A stretch of DNA of 64,000 nucleotides, taken from the NCBI GenBank assembly GCA_933228895.1, contig OW121852.1:120647544-120711543 (forward strand). Direction: 5' to 3'. Made by a program: the position numbers and the translations under genes. Origin of the DNA: Platycnemis pennipes (taxonomy: Eukaryota; Arthropoda; Insecta; Odonata; Platycnemididae). Shown one piece after another: positions 35,625 to 47,056 of the stretch (the stretch's first letter is position 1; every line of letters starts with the position of its first letter). A model generated the notes under the pieces. The model was not told the DNA's origin. It saw nothing but the letters and a program-made list of their open reading frames with translations, and did no database searches.

Positions 35625-35635
35625 CTCGAAATTAA
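35625..35635. repeat. SINE target-site duplication (right)
   Basis: CTCGAAATTAA, matching 35255-35265 exactly. Confidence 0.85.
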
Positions 35636-35705
35636 AAGCATCCTCTGCTGATATTTGAACAAGCCTTATGGGGCTAAGATTAATACCGTCCCCTAAATTT
35701 TAGCA

Positions 35706-35746
35706 TGCACTTCATCACCTGATCGAATGAGCTTCAGATCGACCAG
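35706..35746 (-). mobile_element. SINE internal fragment, inverted
   Basis: On the minus strand GGTCGATCTGAAGCTC and TTCGATCAGGTGATGAAG match 35366-35399 of the nearby complete SINE with few differences. Neither Pol III box nor the tail is present, so it is a piece of an older related copy. Confidence 0.6.
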
Positions 35747-36339
35747 CAAGAACCAGTAAAATTAGAAGTAGGATATTCCCAAACCTCTGCTGTAGATCAC
35801 ACCCATTCAGAATGCTTTCGCTAACTTGCCAAACCACCCAAGAGTCCATAAGATCCATAAAATAAAAAATAAGGGTTGTTTTCCCATTGAATTAACTAAA
35901 TTTGCGAAGAGGATCCAATAAATAAATTGGTCGAGAATTTGGTAGCGAACAAATTTTCGATGAAAAGTAATAGGCAGGAAACCAATCTTCTGAAATAAAC
36001 CCATCGACAACGAAAATTACAGCTAAAATTGTGTCTGCTTCCAGTGCACCAAATTATAAAATTCTTACAGCGTAAGGGAACCAAGAAGTTAATTATTTTA
36101 AAATTCTAACCGGACGAAGAGTTGCTTCAAGGCCGTAAATTCTTAAATCAATCATAATCTGGACCTTTTCTATTACTAAAAAGGACGAATGAGCAACGAA
36201 ATAGCATTCCTAGCTTTTGCTTCCAATGACAATATCCCCAAATTACGGAAGAAATGACTTTAATTGTGAGTGGTATAGAATAAAAATAGTGAGTTTGAAA
36301 AAAATGAAAAAAATCGTAAGAGCTGTCGCAAAATAGATG
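35747..36339. other. AT-rich unassigned DNA
   Basis: No supported gene or repeat. Confidence 0.4.
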
Positions 36340-36800
36340 CTCGGAAGGAAATGAAGGTGGGTGCTAAGACACTGACCGCCTGTTCTTGTAACGCGAACCT
36401 TCACCCCCATACTCTTCTTTCTCTCCCTCTTCCCTTGGTTCCAGGGATACCTCCCCCGACCGCATGCCTCTACAACTTCTATGCTACCGCAAAACTGAAA
36501 CGGAAAAAAATGAAACACGAATTCCGGAGGAGGCGAGAAGTGGGAAGAGGATAATGGGGGTGGAGGAGGCAAGCAAGGCTGCCCATGGGTAGGGGACGGG
36601 TCGAAAGGGTTAGACTCGGACAGCAGGGAGGTGATAAACATTTCACCACTCTTTGTATATTTATGGGGGCGACTGAGATATGACGCCGAGAGCCTCTTAC
36701 TATCTGTCTCTCTCCGCCTAGGAATCTCTCTGTTTCTCTAAGCAGAACTTCCACCGCAATCCCTCTCTGAGAAGGAAGTCATCCGCGCGAATGGAAGCGG
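36340..36800. repeat. GC-rich skewed island
   Basis: A pyrimidine-rich plus strand (36395-36470) changes to purine-rich (36520-36640). Overlapping low-complexity frames on both strands are not called as genes. Confidence 0.4.
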
Positions 36801-38873
36801 AAGTTGAGCCCTTTTCACAAAGGTAATTGAGGCAGGAAACTGCGGAGTCTCAAAATTCATTACGTACATTTGATTGACGCTTAATTGTATTCTTTCTTGC
36901 ACTTATAATCTCATTAATATTAAATACATTGGATTAATTGTCGCAGAATACTCGACATTTTTCCAGCCTACTGATGAAAGGGCTGCGCGATGTTTTATGA
37001 ATTTGATCATTCCACAAAATAAATAATTCCATCTCGAGCAAAGATTTCTATCCTATTTATTCTCGTCTTCTGGGTGCAAAACGTCCCTTTCTGTATATTT
37101 CCCCATAGCAGTACAAGAAAATTACACGGTGGCAATTGGTAAAAAAAGTTTGATCTTGTAAACCAAATTGGATTAAGACCGTTCCTACGTTGTATTGGCA
37201 TAAATGATCATCGATAAAGATCATCGACAAAAGTACTCTCTCAATATTAGTGTGTTTTGGAGAGTTCCCCCATTATCCTCTACTCGTCAGGAAAGCCATT
37301 GCGATTTCTGCACCATAACTTCATGCGTACTGCACATAAAGTCTCTCATAACTTTCTCTTCTTTTACCTCTTCTCCTCTTCTTTTCATCTTTACTTCATG
37401 CCATCCTATTTTGATGGTCACAGTTTAACAGTTTTTTTTGGCGTAGCTCTAGCGGCGTATTAGAAAAAAATAACTAGGGCATCATAGAAATCGAGAAATT
37501 TCAAATGAATACTAACGACCCAGTTTACTATGCATAAACGAAATCCATCCTCATGTAAGAATTTTCATACGCTCCACAGAATGATGGAATAGAATAAATT
37601 GTAACACTGTCACAAATCTTTGAGAAAGAACACAAAATAAAAAAAATATCATAGCCAGCAACAGCCAAGGAACACATGTGGTGCAGATGTTTGTTGACGA
37701 GATTCGTCGAAATGAGACGCGATTGGCAGAGGGCGCCCGTCATCTTGTGACACCGTCCCACGTGTTGTGGGAAGGACGGGGGAGGACACTGGGTGGGATA
37801 GGACACTGGGAGTGGGTGAGATAGAGCACCGCAACTGAAAAAGAGAGATAAAATCCCGCCCAAAATGCTGCCCATCCACTACTCCCTCTACTGTTATACC
37901 TGAATACCTCCACCGAGCGAAAGTGAAGCAGGGGGAATCCGAGTCATTTCAAAGTTAAGTGAATGCACAGATACTCGGAATATTTGATAAAAATCAAAGA
38001 AGCTGAATTTTACCAATAAGAGTATTTCAGTTCCACGCGATAGAAACACCCGGTGATGTCGTTGTTCAACTAAACCGGTCGTATTGTGAATGGATTCCCG
38101 TGAATGTTACAAAGTGTTTTTTTCATAGTATCATAATGAAATTTCCCAAAGTGAAGCAGGAAACCATCGAAGTCATAGTAACGAAAATTTATCGATGACC
38201 TTCCGTAAGGATTTCCCACATTTGAAATAGCAGGTACTGTTTACCCATAACATTTCGAGCAATGGGATTCACTACGCCGAAAACGTATATTACTCAGAAA
38301 AACTGCTACACTACTGTAAAATAAATGATAGTGAAAATGGTAACCTCATTAGGAATGCCGTGACACCAAAAATAGAAGGTAAATTTCGGAAAAAAAATCC
38401 ATAATGGTCCATATTATAAAGAGAAGGAGTGTATTAACAAATAAAGGAACTAATCATTTAGAAGGCGTTAAAATACTTGCCCAATTTAGCAAAATTACGA
38501 TAGGTTTATTAATGTGATAAGAATAACCAGTCTTCATGGTAAATGGTTAAAGCATCGGCGTTTTATATACAATGCAGACATCTAACGACTATATGAATGA
38601 CAGTCATCCAACAACATGAGGCGACATCTGACGACTAAAATTTGACGGTGCCAAGAAGGTTGACCAGTATTTGAATTGAACTCATTCGTATGCAACATGG
38701 TACCATGTGTATGCAACAGGCGTGCTTTAAGTCGGATGCGAAGTCTCCCTATAGATTTGAAGGGGGAAACATTTCCTGGCATCAAGATCATAGACAAATT
38801 ATCAGATTTAATTCCTTTTCGTGCAGCGAGAATGGACACGACTCCATCCTAAAGTTTTATAACTTTTGTAACT
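36801..38873. other. Unassigned DNA
   Basis: No supported gene. A short G-rich stretch lies at 37755-37830. Confidence 0.4.
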
Positions 38874-38907
38874 CATGAGCAATGTACCCATGGGTACATT
38901 GCTCATG
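38874..38907. repeat. Perfect 34-bp palindrome
   Basis: CATGAGCAATGTACCCA (38874-38890) is followed immediately by its exact reverse complement, with no spacer, centred on CCATGG. ATGGGTACAT then repeats directly at 38890-38899 and 38905-38914. No transposon end or known operator is recognised. Confidence 0.9.
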
Positions 38908-39469
38908 GGTACATGGGATTTATCGATATGGAATGAATGCAGCTCAATGGCTGCAATAACGGAAAATATATTGAAGATTTATCTACCAGCGTTCATTGAG
39001 CCCCTAAGATTTTATCGTAAGTAGAGTGATGATGCTATACGTTTTAGTATCTATTAAATAAGTTAACAGGAGTTGGCGAATCTGAAGGACTTAAATCCAA
39101 CTTTATATAAAAAGAAAATTCCTAATTCATCAGCTGAACGCAGAAAACTTTTCTTTACCTTCATCCACCAAAACAAAATCTCAAGCGACCTTAGGCGACA
39201 CTTTTTTTTAGCGAAATAATAAAAACAAACTCAATTATGGGATGGGAATAAGTTATCAAACCCCTAGTACCCGCATTTTTTGCTCACATGCCTATATCGA
39301 ATTCGCGCGTCATAACTCCTAGATAGGATATGTACTTATCCCATTTTCCGTTGCAATCCATTCCTCCGTCCGGAGAAGTTTTTTCCACCACGATCGGGGC
39401 AACTTTTTCTCTGGAATGTAATTCCGAGGATTTTTGCTTCCACTTTTTTATGTTGATAGACGATGGAAT
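38908..39469. other. AT-rich unassigned DNA
   Basis: No supported gene or repeat. Confidence 0.4.
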
Positions 39470-40460
39470 TTCTTATTCTGCCCCCCCCCGCTCCTCTCCC
39501 TCTCTCCTGAGGAAAGAAGGCGGCGGTTGGGGGAGGCGGAGACAGGGGGCGTCGGGGGTGGACCATCCCTCGGGTGATTATACCCCTCCCTCCCCTCGCT
39601 TCCCCCCCCCCCCCTCGTCCGGACGCCTTTAAATCAAAGGGAGGAAAAGAAACCAAAGGACTGCTTCTCCTCCTACCCGAGAGATGTCATCATTGTCCTT
39701 TTGATTTACAGCCGCTAAAAGGCTCGGTTAGTCCGGTTGGCATTGGGCTGAGTCGGGGAGGTGGAGGGGGAAGGGGGGAGGAAATCGGAGATAGCGAGGG
39801 AGGGAAGGGGAGGCATAAAGGTGTAAGGTGTTCCCTGGAAGTTGGGAGTCCTGTGGGAGGGGAGAATTGGATGGGGAGGATCGTTGAGGGTGGGCGGGGG
39901 AGGAGCACAAACTCTGCCTGGAGGGGAGGGGGGATCAGAGGTTGTTCGCTTAATCCTCCTCCTGCTCAAGTATTCAGGTCCGGAGCTACGGCCCGACGCG
40001 TCACGGAGCGTGACTGTCAGAAGGGGAAAAATAAAGGAGGGGGCGATGGTGAGGGAAAAAATGAACACATATATTATGCATATTTCATCTCCACCCACCC
40101 CTCTTCCCCAGGGCTGCGACCGTATTAACATGCACTCGTTTGAATATATGTGACCAAAATAATGCCACCAACCCACCGGCCGACCGCCTGATTCCCATCG
40201 AGAGCGTAGCGAGAGCCGCGTAATAACTCCGGAGCAAAAGGTAATGAAAGAAGGGGTGAAAGTGAGCGAGAGAGGACATGAGCGATTGCATTCCTCGACC
40301 AGAGTCATCGGGAAGGCGGTAGGAGTCTCATCCGATTGGATTCGGGTTTGGAGGGAGTGATGGATCTAGGAAATAATATTAAATTCACCAGGAAAGGGAA
40401 TAGCGGAGGAAGTTCCCGGCGCTAAGAAAGGGGAAACACCGTGAGAGGAGGTCACAAATT
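39470..40460. repeat. Large GC-rich island, pyrimidine to purine switch
   Basis: C-runs at 39481-39489 (9) and 39602-39614 (13) give way to a G-rich plus strand over 39745-39950, then mixed CpG-containing sequence to 40460. Frames of up to 197 codons on either strand are Pro/Ser- or Gly/Arg-rich and overlap each other, so they look like composition artefacts. G-quadruplex potential is high on both strands in different halves. Confidence 0.5.
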
Positions 40461-41389
40461 GAATTACTTAGAGTTCTATTTTCCTTTACGCATAATTTCA
40501 CGCCTAAGATCTATTTTTGAACACGCAAAATGGAGCATCAATTCATTAATATTATAAAAATGGAATGGAATTAGGAATGAATAACCAAAATATTGACGGG
40601 AATAAACATTATAGGCATTGATATTGTGGCGCGAATACAATTCATCATAAATAAAATAATACAATAGGGAAAAGTGCCAATGTCATCAGTACGAAATATG
40701 TTAAAGGCAGACTCCAAGAAAATCTGTTGCAGAAGGGTTAGAATAACAGAAGAATTTACAATATCCTAAATATTATTTCTGTTGTCAAAATCGCTTATTC
40801 TCAACTTACACAAAACCTACAGTGGTGAAGCTATAAGTGAATAAAATTTTTAACCAACTTTTGATATCGCATACTAAGTTTACGTTAATCCACATAGTTT
40901 GTTCATAATTTGTGCTAAAAAGAAACCTTTTATTGTAACGAAACAAGAATGTATCCACGATGATGCCGTCAGTAAACATTATGGAGGAAAGTATTGTTGC
41001 CAGCATAAGAATGTATGTTACTTTTATTACATGTTTATTGCCACCCAGACCTCTAGGAGAGAAGGATAACGTTTATTTCACCTCCGTGTCGTACCAAAAC
41101 AGAGTTTACGGGTAGCAGGGCAGGCTCGTCATTGTTGACTCAATATATTGTCATCGTGTCATTTAGACTTCTAATTTACAACTAAGTATCAGCGAGAAAA
41201 GTCCTGATTCTATCGGTGGCTTTACTTTTCAGAGAGGTTTTCCAGCAGGATTCTATTATAGTTTTTTATGAACAATTATTTTAGAAGGTGAAACTACTGA
41301 TCAGCCAGAGTACACGCGCAGAGAGATATTCTGACCAACATATAAGGAACCATTGTTGTCAAAATGGGACTAAAAAACGAAAATAAAGA
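40461..41389. other. AT-rich unassigned DNA
   Basis: No supported gene or repeat. Confidence 0.4.
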
Positions 41390-41460
41390 GACTAGCATGG
41401 CTGTTAACGTCCTCCTCTTTAACAGTTGGAGATCAGACAGGTGCTAGCCATGCCGTAGTC
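41390..41460. repeat. Imperfect 71-bp hairpin
   Basis: GACTA-GCATGGCT (41390-41402) pairs with AGCCATGC-CG-TAGTC (41446-41460). Inside, GTTAA (41403-41407) pairs with TTAAC (41419-41423). The outer stem is 13 bp with a 2-base bulge. The inner region is asymmetric, unlike a typical pre-miRNA. Confidence 0.65.
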
Positions 41461-43448
41461 TCCGGCTCTTCGCTCTGAGGTCAACGAATTTCTGTGGGTT
41501 TTTCGTTGGAGCTCTAATATTTGCTCCTTCATGATGAGATCACATTAGTTAGATTTACCGCTCACAACGAATCCATTTACGCCAAACATACCCAGCATGG
41601 AACTACAGCTCTCAACACACCTCTCCCTCATACAAGTATCCTGCACACTTAACCACTTACACCTATTGAGGATGCATAAAAAATGACAGAATCACTGACG
41701 TATCTTAATGCCAGTTTTTTCTTAAAAATCTCCCCTTTCTTAAAATTCTTTCCTTCTGAGATAACAATAAAAAAACTATCTCTACAAACCATCTTAAAAT
41801 ATTGCGTCTGAATATGATACAATATTTCTGCCCTAAAAGATTATTCTCTGCAATATGTGCGTAAGAAATTAAAATGCTGTGATATTTTGCTAGAGGTGCC
41901 GTATCCCATTGAGAGGACTTATGACAAAAACCCCATAAAACCGAGTGAACTTTTCTTGGATGTTCCCAGAAGAACAAATGCTTTCATGTATGCTATGCCA
42001 TTTGGCGAAACTAATCAGGATAGGATCAGGTAAAGACAGAGGCTTCTGGAAAAATAATATTGTATTTGAATCATCACTTGATAATTTATCTCATGATCGA
42101 TTTCAACCGATTATAAGACCCTCGATGAATCTATGAGGAGTATTTCACTGAATCTGACTTTTTAAAAAAATATTTACTGAATTGCATTCTTTCTGACTAT
42201 TCACTGGCATTTTCGTGACTTCACAGGCAACATGAAGGCTAACAAAAGAATTCGAGAGTTTAGATCGTCCCATAAACTAAGAAAAGGAACCATGCAAATA
42301 ATTGTGCCGGCAGTAAGAATAAATATCACTGCTCCCAGACAGTCTCCACTCATGTTCAGCATTCCTTGAAACGACTATAGCCTGCGCATTTACGCACACA
42401 TGATATGTTACGATACGTGCTAAGGCAATAAGAGTATTTTGTGCGATTGAATAAATATTCAGCTCCAATGAACACGTGTCTAAAAAATAAGATAATTTGA
42501 AGAATCATCATGCTATTTACGTCTCTAACTACTCGGCCGCTGATGCATTGAAAATCTTAAGAAGTAAACATCCCATAACAATGCATATAATTGATCGATA
42601 GAAAGATCCTCAAATCAAAGAATGCCCCTGTCGACTATCGATTTATCTACACACGCGGCAACTCAGTCTATTTTTGGACTCATAGACAAAATCTCTTGCA
42701 ACAATGCAACAAATATTATATATTCAGGGAAAGAAAAAAAAGTACGATTATTGATCCGAAACGACTACATTTACGATAAATATTTGATTATTACTACCTA
42801 CCGAGTTTCACGCTACTTTACGAACCTAAGGAGTATGACAGCGATGATTATTTTATGGCGTTATAAACAGGAATATTTTTACTTTCTAAGTAAGTAATAA
42901 AAGGGCATATACGGGCATATTGGAAAATTCAGAGCATTTTACTAATGATAATGGGTAACAGCTTCAAGAACCCAATACATTTTACACTCTTCCATTTTGC
43001 AAGCGAAAAAAATATGATGGAACTTTTATAGGGTAAGAAAATGATCCTTAATATACTCAAGATTTCTATACTTATTACTCCTGATCTGGATTTATTTCCA
43101 CCATAAAACCTTTTCACTGACTAATTAGTGTAAATAAGAACAATAAACCACAATATTTATTCTCACTGATTAAAATTTATGATAATAAATTTAACATTTT
43201 AACTAAAACGATCTTCCGCAAAATTTGTTTCGAACAATGTATTCATTCATAACATTTCATTTTTGCAACCCCCTGTCACTTTGATACTGCAAAATCATAT
43301 AAAATACTCTACATTTCGCTTTTTTTGAGAATCAAATGATACTTTTGTTACTTAGAAGCTGGCAAGAACATTGAAAACAACACATATTTTGTATTATCTT
43401 CAATTAACAATGCTAACGTCAGGAAGCTTTAAATCTTTATCCTTGAAA
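41461..43448. other. AT-rich unassigned DNA
   Basis: No supported gene or repeat. Confidence 0.4.
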
Positions 43449-43502
43449 ACCCTGAAAGTCACCTTGAGGGTGTATGACAGGGATTGAGTTATCACCAAAC
43501 AT
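43449..43502 (-). mobile_element. LINE family 2 variant 3' end
   Basis: ACCCTGAAAGTCACC, TTGAGGGTGTATGACAGGG and TTGAGTTATCACCAAACA align with the 3' ends at 46180-46250 and 62560-62615, including the ATCACCAAACAT block. The hexamer tail is lost. Confidence 0.45.
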
Positions 43503-45180
43503 CTATAAAGTTTACTATGCTACCTGCCTAAAGAGAGATTTCCATGAATATTAAGCGAGGACACACTACAAATTCTAATTTTCATCAAACTACAAAATCC
43601 AAAATCTTTATTTCACCTCTGATTGTTTAATTAATCCATATCAATATTATGTGTGAGATTTAATTTTTATAATGGTTTTTTATGAAGGCATCAAAGTGTG
43701 AGAAGTCCTGAGGTTGTTATAGCGGAAAATTGTTTGGAAAAAAAACAAATATATGAGAGCGTATCGGCATTTACTTTGTGGAAGCGTTTAATATCCATGT
43801 TGAAAAAAACATAAAAGGACGAATATTTGAACCTGTCTGTGGTGCAATGTTTTTCTCTTATCTTGTTCTTGTGATCATGTCTATCAATGTAGGGTGAGAC
43901 CTTAATGATTCTCTTGGGTTCATTATGAATGACAAAATAACCTTTGTATGTCCACAATTTTCTCTTGGGGCCGGAGGTGAAATCTGCCCTTATACCCGTC
44001 TGCCCTGTACTGGAATAGTCTGGCTTCCTGTCTTCATGCCCGTCTTCCTATTTCGTACTTTTGACGTTTGATTCTGGAATTAAATGACGAAAGGAATACT
44101 GACGAGGAAGTGCCGGAAATGGTCTGGAAACAGTGGAGGCAACCTCAAGAAACAAGGTTCGTACATGGAGAAACAGGGTTAGTAGGTAAAACAGGCGTTG
44201 GGGAATATTTCGGGTCGGTGGGCATTGAGGTGGAGGAGAAGAGACTTTTAGGATGGACTGATGGGATATAAGAAGCATGGGGAAGTAAACAAGAACAAAA
44301 ATAAAAATGGGAATACTACCTAATAGGAAGTATTTTACAACCACCAGAATCTAATATAACCGGCAAGATGATGTAAGAAATAATAATCAAAGTAAAGGCA
44401 ATCGATGATAAAATTTTCATATCAATCAAAAACACATGCAAGTCTCATAATTCAAAACGATGGCAAGTAACGAAAACTTGAATATCTCAATGATTAAACG
44501 AAAATCATCGCTAAGACAACCTGAAAACTATCACGCGTAATAAAATCGATTGAGAGAAACAGATATCACAGATAATATAAGAGGAGAAAGTAGTTTCTAT
44601 AAGTTAAATAAAAAAATTGTGATTCTGGTACGAATAGAATCTTACGAGAGAGGATTGGTCGTAAAGCCTTCTACTCATTCACATAAAGCAAGCCACTAAA
44701 GCATGTCACAAAAATATTCTTGGCTGGAAACCTTTGCAGACAAATCAGAGCATAAATTCTCCTTAATGCAAAAACATTAATTATCAGAAGCGTTAGTATG
44801 TTGTTCTGATTTCATACGCTGGCAATCACTGGGGGTTCCATCCATCGAATACATTTCGTACACACCAGAAAATACAGCTTAACAAGAAAATAGGCAACTA
44901 ACTTAACCTCTAGTATTTATGCGTGCGTTACGATTATGGCATGAAGGTATTAAGCTACCTAGAAGAGGGACGAACTTAATAGATGACCCAGACTGAAGTT
45001 ATTATTGTGATGAAAACAATACTGTTATCACCATATTGTCTACGATTACTACGGGAGAAAATCCTCTCGCTGCTCTTAAGATTGTTTCACGGTTCTTCCT
45101 ATCAAAAACACTCTTTTAAAGTTAAATATTCATAAACCTCGCCAAGAAAGAATCAAATTTTTTAAATTAAAGACAGTTTC
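43503..45180. other. Unassigned DNA
   Basis: No supported gene. A G-rich plus-strand stretch at 44090-44280 contains a 67-codon frame without a recognised domain. Confidence 0.4.
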
Positions 45181-45480
45181 TGCCGGTCAGCGCGAACGAA
45201 AAAATTCCCAGGTAAGAAGTTTCAGAGTTCTCCGCAGGATGGCGTTAGCTTGGCGCTTTCGCTGCGCAGGCGAAGGCGAGTAGCAGTGCCGTGGGAGAGA
45301 GCGACGGACGAGACGGGAGGGAAGGAATGATATTTCCCTCGCTCCCTCTCGCAAGCCAACAGAACAGCCAAACAGCGCTCGATCCCTACGAATCCACGGA
45401 AAGGTTGAAAATTCCGGAATAACTCGAGTCAAAACGCCGTAAATATCTTCCACTCTCCCTCCTCAGTTACCGTTGAGAAC
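45181..45480. other. Small CpG-rich island
   Basis: CpG dinucleotides cluster at 45185-45400, in contrast with AT-rich flanks. A splice-donor-like CAGGTAAG lies near 45209. No protein motif is recognised in any frame. It could be a short promoter-type island. Confidence 0.3.
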
Positions 45481-46053
45481 AGAATGTGATTCCTATCGCA
45501 TCGTAAGCTTAAGTGCAGGCTAAACATCCGGACTGCCTCCTCGAAGATTCTGAAAACCACCATGAATTATACTTCGAACCATGGTTAGTTTTATAATAAA
45601 AACAAAATTTATGAGAGCGATGGAGAGGTTGATGTCATTTTTTTCACGTACAAACCAATATAAAAATAAATGTATTGAAGTTATCGGGGATTTCGAAGAT
45701 GTACTGATGTAAGTGAATTTTGTATCATAATACTCCTTTGTATTTTAATGGAAGAACTAGCATGGAATTACTTTAAAAGCGAAGGTTTACATTTAGGCTA
45801 AATCTTTTAAATATCTCTGAAGCTGATTTGTTTACAAGTGGTGTTAGATATGTATTTAGGAACCCGGAATATAATGCTAGGCTTGATCAGAAAAAGGAGA
45901 TTAGAGATATATGGACGTACCTACGGATTGGGATTGTCATTTTACCCGTGTACCACAGGAAAGCACAGGGGACAGCATGGCTGGCAGGCAAACGGATGGG
46001 TTGGAATGTTGGAGTGGTCTCTGGTGCATGGTGCATGTTTTAATATTACTAAT
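45481..46053. other. Unassigned DNA
   Basis: Overlapping 71- and 130-codon plus-strand frames end in or cross the foldback and the LINE that follow, and have no recognised domain. Confidence 0.35.
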
Positions 46054-46141
46054 CTAAGTGATGTGGTTTTTTGGGGGTTTCTCCTCGATAACGTGGTTGT
46101 CCGCCAACCGTGGTTGGCGGAACCCAAACCACATCACTTAG
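46054..46141. repeat. Nested foldback element, 88 bp
   Basis: Terminal arms CTAAGTGATGTGGTTT (46054-46069) and their exact complement (46126-46141) enclose an inner GC-rich hairpin, CCGCCAACC-GT-GGTTGGCGG (46101-46120). Immediate flanks (TACTAAT / AAGACAT) show no target duplication. It sits 30 bp from the tail of a LINE copy. Confidence 0.8.
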
Positions 46142-46171
46142 AAGACATGGACCGCGAAAGTTTTAATCAAT

Positions 46172-46800
46172 TACATCTACATCTACATAATACCCTGCAA
46201 GCCATCATAAAGGTGTGTGGCAGAGCGTAAATTCTCACCAAACATGTACTACATATCATGCATGAAATAGGATTAATATTGATATATTAGTCTAAACTTC
46301 ATTATTTAAAGGATAAAAATAGCAAAGTAAGCATGCAAAAACATGCTGTTAGTTGGGTTATCTTCAAGTCCTTATTCCAACATGCAACTACCTATGCTAT
46401 ACATTGATTTACTCGTATTGGACATATTTACCGCTATTCATAATTGTACGAGGAAAAAAGGACATTTATAATATGTCAGTTCGGCAACCAATTTCTCTAA
46501 TTTTGTAATCATGGTCCAGTCTACCATAGTAAGTTCGGGTTCACAAAATATTTTTAACTCCATCATTGAAAATATTATCTTGGAATTTATTTAAGAGATT
46601 AAGTCTAAATTTCAACCTACGATCTGACAATGATTTTTATTTACATTCATTTAATAGACTGGTTACGCTAGTGTGGTTATCGTACCGTCCCTTTACAAAT
46701 CTTGCCGATCTTCGCTGCACACGTTCAAGTTCATTATTTATACCGATTTCGTAGGGATCCCATATACTGGCAGTATATTCTAAATGAGGTCTAACAAGGG
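46172..46800 (-). mobile_element. LINE family 2, 5'-truncated copy (A)
   Basis: On the minus strand the copy begins in the reverse transcriptase C-terminal region. From about 46797 it reads L-V-R-P-H-L-E-Y-T-A-S-I-W-D-P-Y, then E-R-V-Q-R-R-S-A-R-F-V, the signature of CR1/Jockey-group RT C-termini. A stop-interrupted tail of the ORF, a 3' UTR (46205-46440), the CTGCCACACACC-type end and an (ATGTAG)n tail follow. AAAGTTTTAATCAAT (46157-46171) and AAAAGTTACTAATCTAT (46801-46817) may be a diverged target duplication. I leave the exact clade open. Confidence 0.8.
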
Positions 46801-46988
46801 AAAAGTTACTAATCTATGCATGCAAAGGAAATGCAGATGAGTACATGGGGTGATTATCTTTCTAACCAGTGATTGCTTCGTAATTTTATGGACACTTATC
46901 ATCTGGTTGAACGTGACTCCTATGCCTACATTGTTTTAATGTAGTAGTTTATTTGCAGCTCTTAACTTGCATGTCAGAAGTGTAAATA
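46801..46988. other. Unassigned spacer between two LINE copies
   Basis: No feature is recognised apart from the possible diverged target duplication at its left edge. Confidence 0.4.
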
Positions 46989-47056
46989 TGGTGATTTTCA
47001 CCTTCTGCCACACACCCTTGCGGTGGCTTGCAGGGTATTACGTAGATGTAGATGTA
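46989..47056 (+). mobile_element. LINE family 2, terminal 3' fragment
   Basis: GGTGATTTTCACC, CTGCCACACACCC, GCGGTGGCTTGCAGGGTATT and a GTAGATGTAGATGTA tail form a clean copy of the 3' terminus, in the opposite orientation to its neighbours at 46172 and 48527. Confidence 0.75.

Noticed and set aside
39715..40308. 197-codon minus-strand frame
   Set aside because: It lies over a G-rich plus strand; the frame is stop-poor because of composition, and several frames are open at once.
45838..46230. 130-codon plus-strand frame
   Set aside because: Its C-terminal part is the foldback and LINE tail read as protein; no domain.
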